6,492 nucleotides of DNA from Deltaproteobacteria bacterium (lineage in GTDB: Bacteria; Desulfobacterota; Desulfobacteria; Desulfobacterales; Desulfatirhabdiaceae), in assembly GCA_021778975.1 (NCBI GenBank), contig JAJYBO010000169.1, positions 1-6,492 of the forward strand. Reading direction: 5' to 3'. Position 1 is the stretch's first letter. The number at the start of each line of letters is the position of its first letter. Under the pieces are notes generated by a model. The model was not told where the DNA came from. It searched no databases and saw nothing but the letters and a program-made list of their open reading frames with translations. Of this stretch, positions 1 through 6,329 are shown piece after piece. Both the position numbers and the translations under genes were made by a program.

Positions 1-438
1 GGATACCACCCGCGCATCCCGGTTCCGGATCATGTTCACCTGATACAGGACTATATCTCTGCCGCGGCCATGCGGCGCTGGATTTCGGACAGCCGCATGG
101 TGGTGCTGCCAATCAAGGATTATCGGGTTTCCGCGGGTCAGATCAGTATGCTGGAAGTGATGGCAATGGCCAAACCGCTTGTCATCGCCAAGAATATGGC
201 CACACGAGAATACGCGGTTCACGGAGAGACCGCCATGTTCTACCCCGCCGGCAATGTCGCGGCGCTGAGAGAACGGATTCAGTATCTATGGGAGCATCCG
301 GAGATGGCCGACGCCATCGGCAGACAGGGTAAAGCATCCGCCATGACGCTGCATGACAGGCGCATGGCCATTATGGACGACGTGCTGGCGGAATGCGCGG
401 CGCGGCTTCCGGACCATTTCCATCGTGTCAGGGTATGA
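1..438 (+). CDS. Glycosyltransferase, GT4-like (GT-B fold), C-terminal part only
   Basis: The reading frame is open from the first base and ends at TGA 436-438, giving 145 visible residues; the start and the acceptor-binding N-terminal domain lie outside the window. The visible part is the nucleotide-sugar-binding half of a GT-B enzyme. It has a turn of the type IPVPDHVHLIQDYIS, then VVLP (an exposed strand before the donor loop), then SAGQISMLEVMAMAKPLVI (residues 44-62), then T-R-E-Y-x-V-H-G-E-T (68-77) and a YPAGN turn. It finishes with a helix of the 'LRERIQYLWEHPEMADAIGRQG' kind typical of family 1/GT4 C-termini. In the usual E-x7-E donor motif the second Glu is present (E52) but the first position is Ser44. 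The family transfers a sugar from a nucleotide-sugar donor, commonly in surface polysaccharide, glycolipid or cell-envelope synthesis; the specific substrate cannot be told. An ATG at 70 exists inside the domain and is not the true start. Confidence 0.85.
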   Translation, partial: GYHPRIPVPDHVHLIQDYISAAAMRRWISDSRMVVLPIKDYRVSAGQISMLEVMAMAKPLVIAKNMATREYAVHGETAMFYPAGNVAALRERIQYLWEHPEMADAIGRQGKASAMTLHDRRMAIMDDVLAECAARLPDHFHRVRV

Positions 439-3400
439 AGCTCAAAAAACTGGAAATATCCGGATTCAAATCGTTTCATGAAAAAACGAGCCTCCACTTC
501 CCTCCCGGCATTCTGGCCATTGTCGGGCCGAACGGCTGCGGAAAAAGCAATGTCATGGACGCGCTCCGGTGGGTGATGGGCGAACAGAGTGTCCGGCAGC
601 TTCGGGGCAAGGCGATGGAGGACGTTATTTTCGCGGGCAGCTCCGGAAAGGCGTCTCTCAACGTGGCGGAAGTCTCGCTGACGCTCATCAACGATGCCGA
701 ATCCGCACCCGAAGCCCTTCGAGAATTTTCTGAAATCATGCTGACCCGGCGCCTGTATCGTTCCGGAGACAGCATGTATCTGATCAACCGCCAGCCCTGC
801 CGCCTCAAGGACATCCATCAAGTTTTCATGGGAAGCGGCATGGGCGCCAAATCCTACGCGCTGATTCAGCAGGGAAATATCGGCGCCATTACCGAAGCGG
901 GGCCGGAAGAACGGCGCGGGTACATCGAAGAAGCCGCGGGCATTACCCGCTACAAAGCCAGTAAGGTCGAGGCGCTCCGAAAGCTGGAAGGCACAAAGCA
1001 GAATCTGCTGCGCCTGATGGACATTATCGCGGAAATTCAGCATCAGATGGCGTCACTCGAACGTCAGGCCAAAAAAGCCGAAGCCTACCGCGGCTATCAA
1101 AAAAAGATTCAGCAGCTCGATATCCGACTGCATCTGCTCCGGTATCAGATGCTTCAGGCAGAAATTCAGCAGAAAAAAACCCTTCTCGAAACCCTCAACG
1201 ATCAGGACGCGGGGCACCTGTCCCGCACCGCTCAGCTTGAAGCCGCGGCCGCGTCCATCCGGCTGACCCATTTGCAGCTCAACCAGAAAATCACGGATCG
1301 CCAGAACCGAAAGCAGGACTGCCACCGTCAGGCGGATCGGCTCGAAAACAATGTCGCTCACCTGAAATCCGATGTGACGCGTCTGACGGAAGAATGCATG
1401 ACGTTAGACGCCGCCCGGAGCGATCTTGAATCTCAGACCGCCCGGATCACCGATGAAATTTCGGAAATCGAAGCACAGCAGCAAAGCCTTCAGGAAGATA
1501 TATTCAAAGCGTCTGAAGCACTCAAAGCGGTTGCCGCCGGTTCGCAGGAAGCGCAATCCCGGCTGAAAGACACCGAAAAGGAGCGAGATGCGCTCAACGC
1601 CCGGTTGATGGAGTTGTCCGCTCAGGAGGCCCGGTATCAGCATGTCTGTGAACATGCGTCCACCAGCCGGGACGCGCTCCGACGCCGGCTCAAGCGGGTG
1701 GATGAAGATGTTTATACCGCGACGCGGGAAGTATCCGAACATGCACGCTCGGAAGCAGAGGCTCGGAATGAATTGACCGGTCTTCAGGAAGAAGCGGCGC
1801 AGTTATCCAAAGACATCGAGGCGCTGAAACAGGAACTGGATACCGCTGCCAGCGCGCTGGGCTTACAGGTCAAACAGGTACAGACCCTGAATGTGGAAAA
1901 AGCCGGAACAACATCCCGCTGGAATGCTCTCCGAAAAATGGCGGACAACTACGAGTGGTATAACGCCGGCGTCCGCGCCGTCATGCAGCAGGCGCGAAAA
2001 CCGGAATCGGAGCTGGCGGGAATTAGCGGCCTGGTCGCCGAGATTCTGGAGCCGGATCCGTCTTACGAAATGGCGCTTGAAATTGCTTTGGGCGAAGCGC
2101 TGCAATATCTGCTGGTTGATACCCCGGAAACCGGGCTTCACACCATTGCCTGGCTGCGCGGCCAGGGGGCCGGCCGGTGCGGTTGTATTCCGCTGTCCGC
2201 TGTTCAAAGTCGAGCGGGTATAACGGAGCCTGGTCCGGATACGTTACGGCATCATGTTCGGGTGACGCCCGGGTATGAATCCCTGGCCGCTGCACTGCTG
2301 GGGGATATCGCTGTGGCGGATACGCTGGAGAATGCGCTTCGTGTGCAGACAGAAGTTCATCCCGAACATCTGGTGGTAACCCGGGATGGCCAGATGGTAT
2401 CGGAAAGAGGCGTTCTGATTGGCGGCAGCCCTCAGAGTACATCCGGCATTCTGTCCCGAAAAAAAGAGATGGCCGATATGGAAGCGACGCTTCAGCGCAT
2501 TGCCGACCAGATCGCGTCCGCCCGAAATGTTCAGACGGACATGGAAACCCGCGTCAGGGACATGGAAACCCGTCTTCAGAAAATGCTTGCCCAGCGCCAG
2601 GAATTGTCTCAGGATGCGCTTCAGATGGAGAAACAGCTTTTTCAGGCATCGGAAAAACTCAAGCAGGCGCGCAAACGTCTGGAGCTGTCGCAGTTGGAGC
2701 AGGAACAGCTTTCCGGCGAAGAGTCGGACATGGATGACGCCATCGTTCGGGACAATGCGGTGCTGGCGCGGATACGAGAAGATATGACGTCGGTGCGAAC
2801 GTCCATCACCGATCTGTCCGCGGCGATGGAACGGCTTTCTCAGGAAATGACCCAGGTGCGTCAGGACGAGGTGGATATCCAACTGCAACTGACCACCGGC
2901 AGGGCGCAGTTCGACAACAACGCCGGCGCGCTGAAGCGCCTGAAAGAGTTTCGGCAGGACGGGCTGCGCCGGATATCCGGCATTGACGACGATGTGGCGG
3001 CAAAACGCCGCAAGATCGCAGATTCCATCCAGAAAGCGGACACCGGCGTCCGGCAGCTCGATGAACTTCGCCGGCAAATTGACGCCATCACGCAGGAACT
3101 CGACGCCGAGCAAAACGCCTATGCCGACGCCGACCGCCGGCTTAAAGAGGCCGAACATGATATTGGCGACATTCATCATCAGCGGGACGCAATATTGCAG
3201 CAGATACGGCGTCTGGAACCCGAACTCTCTCAGTTTGTCCAGAAACAGGCGCATATCGGCGAACATTTGACAGCCATCTGCAATAAATCCATAGCGGAGA
3301 TTCAGCGGGAACTCGCGGCGTCCGCAGAGGCGGGCGGCAGCATGTCACTGGAAGACATGGAGGCGGAACTGGCGCAATATCGCATGAAAATTGCCAGGCT

Positions 3401-3998
3401 GGGAGATGTGAATCTGGAGTCCACCGCGGAATACGAGGCCCTGAAATCCCGCTGTGATTTTCTGGAAACCCAGCGCCAGGACATGGTGAAGGCCGAAGAT
3501 GACCTGCACAAGTTGATCCGCAAGATCAACCGGATCACCCAGGAGCGTTTCATGGAGACGTTTCAGGCCATCAACGAGAAAATTCAGGATGTTTTTTCTC
3601 GTCTCTTTGAAGGCGGCAGCGCCCAACTGATATTGACCGAACCAGAAAAGCCGCTTGAAACCGGTGTCGAATTCATGATTCAGCCTCCCGGTAAAAAACT
3701 GACGCGGATCAGCCTGCTGTCCGGCGGCGAAAAAACATTATCCGGTATCGCCTTTATCTTTTCTATTTTTCTGATCAAACCCGCTGCGTTTTGTCTGATG
3801 GATGAAATTGATGCGCCGCTTGACGAATCCAATGTTTTCCGATTCAATGGCCTGCTGAAACTGATCGGTGAGAATTCCCAGATCGTCATGATCACGCACA
3901 ACAAGCACAGCATGGAGTTCGCGGACACGCTCATCGGGATTACGATGGAGCAAAAAGGCGTCTCAAAAGTGGTTTCAGTCAATATGGCGGCGTTGTAA
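435..3998 (+). CDS. smc: Chromosome segregation/condensation ATPase SMC, complete, 1187 aa
   Basis: SMC dimerises through its hinge, closes with ATP-bound heads and organises the nucleoid with the kleisin complex ScpA-ScpB; it acts on DNA in the cytoplasm. All landmarks are visible. There is an N-terminal MKLKKLEISGFKSF, Walker A GPNGCGKS (31-38, K37), and the Q-loop in ALIQQGN (around Q145). Two long coiled-coil arms (about 170-520 and 670-1020) flank a hinge (about 525-665) that starts ISGLVAEIL and ends SERGVLIGGS. The ABC signature LSGGEK is at 1095-1100, Walker B CLMDE has D1123/E1124, the D-loop is PLDES from 1128, and the H-loop His is H1155. Length is normal for bacterial SMC. The frame is open 14 codons upstream to an ATG at 393, but homology begins at the ATG at 435, which overlaps the upstream TGA (ATGA). 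There is no good Shine-Dalgarno, so translational coupling is likely. After the signature the helix reads TLSGIAFIFSIF, somewhat unlike the common ALTALALLFAI. Neither scpA, scpB nor ftsY is in view. Confidence 0.97.
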   Translation: MKLKKLEISGFKSFHEKTSLHFPPGILAIVGPNGCGKSNVMDALRWVMGEQSVRQLRGKAMEDVIFAGSSGKASLNVAEVSLTLINDAESAPEALREFSEIMLTRRLYRSGDSMYLINRQPCRLKDIHQVFMGSGMGAKSYALIQQGNIGAITEAGPEERRGYIEEAAGITRYKASKVEALRKLEGTKQNLLRLMDIIAEIQHQMASLERQAKKAEAYRGYQKKIQQLDIRLHLLRYQMLQAEIQQKKTLLETLNDQDAGHLSRTAQLEAAAASIRLTHLQLNQKITDRQNRKQDCHRQADRLENNVAHLKSDVTRLTEECMTLDAARSDLESQTARITDEISEIEAQQQSLQEDIFKASEALKAVAAGSQEAQSRLKDTEKERDALNARLMELSAQEARYQHVCEHASTSRDALRRRLKRVDEDVYTATREVSEHARSEAEARNELTGLQEEAAQLSKDIEALKQELDTAASALGLQVKQVQTLNVEKAGTTSRWNALRKMADNYEWYNAGVRAVMQQARKPESELAGISGLVAEILEPDPSYEMALEIALGEALQYLLVDTPETGLHTIAWLRGQGAGRCGCIPLSAVQSRAGITEPGPDTLRHHVRVTPGYESLAAALLGDIAVADTLENALRVQTEVHPEHLVVTRDGQMVSERGVLIGGSPQSTSGILSRKKEMADMEATLQRIADQIASARNVQTDMETRVRDMETRLQKMLAQRQELSQDALQMEKQLFQASEKLKQARKRLELSQLEQEQLSGEESDMDDAIVRDNAVLARIREDMTSVRTSITDLSAAMERLSQEMTQVRQDEVDIQLQLTTGRAQFDNNAGALKRLKEFRQDGLRRISGIDDDVAAKRRKIADSIQKADTGVRQLDELRRQIDAITQELDAEQNAYADADRRLKEAEHDIGDIHHQRDAILQQIRRLEPELSQFVQKQAHIGEHLTAICNKSIAEIQRELAASAEAGGSMSLEDMEAELAQYRMKIARLGDVNLESTAEYEALKSRCDFLETQRQDMVKAEDDLHKLIRKINRITQERFMETFQAINEKIQDVFSRLFEGGSAQLILTEPEKPLETGVEFMIQPPGKKLTRISLLSGGEKTLSGIAFIFSIFLIKPAAFCLMDEIDAPLDESNVFRFNGLLKLIGENSQIVMITHNKHSMEFADTLIGITMEQKGVSKVVSVNMAAL
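2537..2572 (+). repeat. 15-bp direct repeat at 21-bp offset inside the smc C-terminal arm
   Basis: The 15-mer GGACATGGAAACCCG occurs at 2537-2551 and again, without mismatch, at 2558-2572. The offset of 21 bases is seven codons, so the protein reads DMETR at residues 702-706 and again at 709-713, just after the hinge in the returning coiled-coil strand. Seven residues is one coiled-coil heptad, so the repeat adds a heptad without breaking the register. Confidence 0.8.
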
Positions 3999-4001
3999 AC
4001 T

Positions 4002-4006
4002 AAGGA
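4002..4006 (+). promoter_or_regulatory. Ribosome binding site of the AlbA_2/ATPase gene
   Basis: AAGGA lies 11 bases before the ATG at 4018, inside the 19-base gap after the smc stop. It is the only purine-rich Shine-Dalgarno-like stretch there and supports the chosen start. The gap is too short to hold a promoter and a terminator, so the gene is either read through from smc or has a promoter inside the smc 3' end. Confidence 0.6.
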
Positions 4007-4017
4007 TGTGAGATCAA

Positions 4018-5361
4018 ATGGCCATTGCGGACATCATAACAAACGGCGAATCAGAAACGGTTGAGTTCAAGTCCGCTTTCGATCAGGCAGCCATCGAAAC
4101 ACTTGCTGCATTTGCCAATACACACGGTGGGCAGGTGATGATCGGCGTCACAGATTCAGGGCGGGTTCTTGGTGTCCAGACAGGCAAAGAAACTGTCCAA
4201 CAGTGGCTCAATCAGATAAAATCCACGACATTTCCTGCGCTGATACCCGATGTCAATACCACATGGATTGATCAAAAAGAGATTGTGATTTTTACGATTG
4301 CAGAATTTCCGATCAAGCCGGTAAGCTGCCGAGGAAAATATTTTAAAAGGATCCACAATGCCAACCATCAACTGACCATTCACGAGATATCTGACCTTCA
4401 TTTGCAAAGTTATCAAACGAGTTGGGATTTTTATCCTGCCCCCCATCATAAGCTGGAAGATATTTCACTTGAAAAGATCAATCAATTCATAGAAATATCA
4501 AACAGAGTCCGCCCCTATCCCATTTTAGATGATCCTCTGACGGTTTTGAAAAAATTCGAGCTGCTGAAAGAGACGTCCATCTCCAATGGATGTCTTCTGC
4601 TTTTTGCGGCAGGGGATGTTCTTTCATCCACCATTGAGGCCGGACGATTCTCTACGGATACACTTATTTCAGACAGCATAACAATTCGGACAGACCTTTT
4701 TAGTGAAGTTGATACCGTGCTTTCGTTTATCCGGAAACATATGAACCGCTCTTATATCATTACCGGGGATAAGCAAAGAGAAGAAGTATGGGATTATCCC
4801 CTTGACGCGATTCGTGAAATCGTGGTCAACATGATTGTCCACAGAGATTACATGGATTCGAGCGATTCCATAATCAAAATATTTGACGACCGAATCGAAT
4901 TTTTCAATCCCGGTCACCTGTTGACGGGGCTATCCATTGACCGATTGATGAAAGGCAATTATATCTCAGCAATTCGAAACAAACAAATTGCAATTCTGTT
5001 CAAGGAGGCGGGCATTATTGAAAAATATGGATCCGGAATCAAACGGATACTGGAATCCCTGATATCATACGGGCTGTCGGCGCCATCGTTTGAAGATATA
5101 CAGAATGGGTTCAGGGTTACTATATTTAAAGCCACCCAGAAAACTACCCAGAAAACTACCCAGAAAACCACCCAGAAAACCACGACAAAAGACCAGATTA
5201 TTGATCTATTACGAAAAAACGGAAAAATTACCCGAAACGAAATAGCGCTGCTGCTGGGAAAAAGTCAGAATACCATTAAGGAACACCTTTCCAGACTAAA
5301 AACAGAAGGACGTATAGAACGGGTTGGGGGAGATCGCGGTGGATATTGGGAAGTTATTTAG
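4018..5361 (+). CDS. AlbA_2 (Schlafen-type) domain / GHKL-type ATP-binding / winged-helix protein, putative regulator
   Basis: This 447-aa protein matches the layout of the COG2865-type 'predicted transcriptional regulator / RecG-like ATP-binding' family. Residues about 11-125 are an AlbA_2 (Schlafen) domain: VEFKSAF with E16 and K18, AFANTHGG (31-38), IGVTDSGRVLGV (42-53), and a later K-Y-F-K-R strand. Residues about 255-370 resemble the HATPase_c_4 ATP-binding domain: an N-box-like REIVVNMIVHRDY with E267 and N271, then DDRIEFFNPG (NPG 297-299), then YGSGIKRI (G338, G340). Residues 373-388 are four TQKT repeats, and about 391-447 form a winged helix (KITRNEIALLLGKSQNTIKEHLSRLKTEGRIERVG) ending at TAG. 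Such proteins are often annotated as transcriptional regulators or, misleadingly, as RecG helicases; no helicase motifs are present. The ligand, DNA target and role are unknown. Several hand-counted rows give about 40-43% GC against mid-50s for smc, although the first rows are higher; this hints at horizontal acquisition. No membrane segment or signal peptide is seen. Confidence 0.85.
   Translation: MAIADIITNGESETVEFKSAFDQAAIETLAAFANTHGGQVMIGVTDSGRVLGVQTGKETVQQWLNQIKSTTFPALIPDVNTTWIDQKEIVIFTIAEFPIKPVSCRGKYFKRIHNANHQLTIHEISDLHLQSYQTSWDFYPAPHHKLEDISLEKINQFIEISNRVRPYPILDDPLTVLKKFELLKETSISNGCLLLFAAGDVLSSTIEAGRFSTDTLISDSITIRTDLFSEVDTVLSFIRKHMNRSYIITGDKQREEVWDYPLDAIREIVVNMIVHRDYMDSSDSIIKIFDDRIEFFNPGHLLTGLSIDRLMKGNYISAIRNKQIAILFKEAGIIEKYGSGIKRILESLISYGLSAPSFEDIQNGFRVTIFKATQKTTQKTTQKTTQKTTTKDQIIDLLRKNGKITRNEIALLLGKSQNTIKEHLSRLKTEGRIERVGGDRGGYWEVI
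5134..5181 (+). repeat. Four tandem 12-bp units encoding a TQKT linker
   Basis: Units ACCCAGAAAACY start at 5134, 5146, 5158 and 5170. Units 1 and 2 end in T and units 3 and 4 end in C; there is no other difference. Each unit encodes Thr-Gln-Lys-Thr. The next 12 bases (ACG ACA AAA GAC, encoding TTKD) look like a decayed fifth unit. The array sits exactly between the ATP-binding domain and the winged helix. Because the period is a multiple of three, gain or loss of units would change linker length without shifting the frame. Confidence 0.93.
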
Positions 5362-5456
5362 TTTTTACGAGAACATCAGTTTTAAGACAATGCTTATGGC
5401 CATTTAAAAGTAAAAAGATATCAATTGGATGTTGACGTATCAGGATACCGGGTAAA
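5362..5456 (+). other. 95-base AT-rich intergenic gap
   Basis: This is the only real intergenic space in the window. It lies between the AlbA_2/ATPase gene stop and the sulfotransferase-like start. I see no GC-rich hairpin followed by a T-run, so no intrinsic terminator. There is only a weak 6-bp pairing (TTTTAA near 5379 with TTAAAA near 5405) and a short ATGGCCAT palindrome at 5396-5403. A promoter for the downstream gene probably lies here, given the change of composition and the distance. I cannot point to a -35/-10 pair with confidence: TTGACG near 5432 is too close to the start codon for a normal leader. Confidence 0.5.
5442..5445 (+). promoter_or_regulatory. Weak ribosome binding site of the sulfotransferase-like gene
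   Basis: AGGA lies 11 bases before the ATG at 5457; a GGG at 5450-5452 is a nearer but poorer alternative. An in-frame TGA at 5433-5435 rules out an upstream extension, so the ATG at 5457 is the first possible ATG start. Confidence 0.4.
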
Positions 5457-6329
5457 ATGAAAAATCTTCCAAATTTTATTATTATTGGCGCTGCGGATTC
5501 CGAAGCCGCCATGCTTGGGGAGCAATTAGCCAGACAGACAGGCGTTATGATGAGTACCCCCAGGGAACCCAATTTTTTCAGTGACGACAATGTGTATGCA
5601 ATGGGGCTGGACTGGTATGTCTCCCTCTTTGCATTTCTGGGACCGGGTGAAATCTGCGGCGAAGCCAGTGTGAATTATACCTGCCTGCCGGCCGGCCATC
5701 AAACAGTCCGGCGAATGAAAGCCGTGGTTCCAAAAGCGCGGCTGATTTATGTGATGCGACACCCCGTCGAGCGGTTGATCGCCCATTATATCCGAGAATG
5801 GACGAAACGCACTCTTTCCGGCGATATTCATGCGGCGCTGAACGACCATCCGCAACTGATCTCGTGCAGTCGCTATGCGTATCAACTGGAGCCGTTTCTG
5901 AACGCATACGGAGCAGACAATATCCTGCCTGTTTTTTACGAAAACATGCAGCGCAATCCGCAGGAAATACTCGAAACAGTCTGCGCCTTCATCGGCTATG
6001 GCGATACGCCGCGGTGGATTTCCGCCCTGAATACACCCCATACCGCCCAGGAACAGATTCGGAAAAGTCCGCTGCGAGATGCGATTGCAGGCAACTCCAT
6101 CGTCAGCGCCATCGGCCACGCCCTGGTTCCGAAAGGCGTTCGGGAATGGGCGCAAAAACCCTGGAAAATGGCCGCCCCTCCAGAATTGACCCGGCAGGAA
6201 TCTGCCCGTTTGAAACGAATTTTCAACGAAGAACTTCAAACACTGGGGAAATGGCTTGGTATCAACCTCGATTGCGACAGGTTCCGCGATCAGGTCGCGC
6301 TGGCGCCGGATCGGTTTCAGAAAATCTGA
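5457..6329 (+). CDS. Sulfotransferase-fold protein with altered PAPS-binding motifs
   Basis: This 290-aa protein has the Sulfotransfer_1-type layout. It starts with a beta strand and phosphate loop (NFIIIGAADSEAAMLGEQL, 6-24), then REPNFFSDD, then a GEASVNYT strand. Next comes the 3'-phosphate-binding segment RLIYVMRHPVERLIAHY (R101-Y111 at its end), and later a YQLEPFLNAYGADNILPVFYENM segment with a C-terminal IGY. The family moves sulfate from PAPS to hydroxyl or amino groups of glycans and other acceptors. Here the 5'-phosphosulfate loop, usually K-S-G-T-T/S, reads D14-S-E-A-A, so the catalytic Lys and the Gly are gone. The usual Ser of the 3'-phosphate motif (RxPVERxxSHY) is Ala109; R101 is kept. 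The fold assignment is solid, but PAPS-dependent activity is doubtful. There is no signal peptide or membrane segment. The frame is intact, so this is not a simple pseudogene. The TGA at 6327-6329 abuts the stop of the convergent gene. A glycosylation-related role is possible but the context does not prove it. Confidence 0.82.
   Translation: MKNLPNFIIIGAADSEAAMLGEQLARQTGVMMSTPREPNFFSDDNVYAMGLDWYVSLFAFLGPGEICGEASVNYTCLPAGHQTVRRMKAVVPKARLIYVMRHPVERLIAHYIREWTKRTLSGDIHAALNDHPQLISCSRYAYQLEPFLNAYGADNILPVFYENMQRNPQEILETVCAFIGYGDTPRWISALNTPHTAQEQIRKSPLRDAIAGNSIVSAIGHALVPKGVREWAQKPWKMAAPPELTRQESARLKRIFNEELQTLGKWLGINLDCDRFRDQVALAPDRFQKI

Noticed and set aside
393..434. Longer smc start at ATG 393, adding 14 residues
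   Set aside because: The added residues (MRGAASGPFPSCQG) are unlike SMC N-termini, lie within the glycosyltransferase frame, and the family's conserved start MKLKKLEISGFKSF begins at 435.
2244..3266. 340-aa open frame on the minus strand inside smc
   Set aside because: It is antisense to a strongly conserved SMC coding region, has no recognisable domain, and is explained by the codon bias of the + strand gene.
4018..5361. Reading the AlbA_2 gene as a RecG DNA helicase
   Set aside because: There is no Walker A/DExx helicase motif set; the RecG name in this family is a legacy annotation and the visible domains are AlbA_2, a GHKL-type ATP-binding fold and a winged helix.
5379..5410. TTTTAA/TTAAAA inverted pair as a terminator of the AlbA_2/ATPase gene
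   Set aside because: Only six A-T pairs with a long loop and no following T-run, so a stable terminator hairpin is unlikely.
5446..5454. TACCGGGTA dyad just before the sulfotransferase-like start as an operator or hairpin
   Set aside because: Arms of only four bases around a single centre base are expected by chance and too short to call a site.
5526..6239. 237-aa open frame on the minus strand inside the sulfotransferase-like gene
   Set aside because: It is a shadow of a gene with clear sulfotransferase-fold motifs on the + strand; its protein shows no domain.
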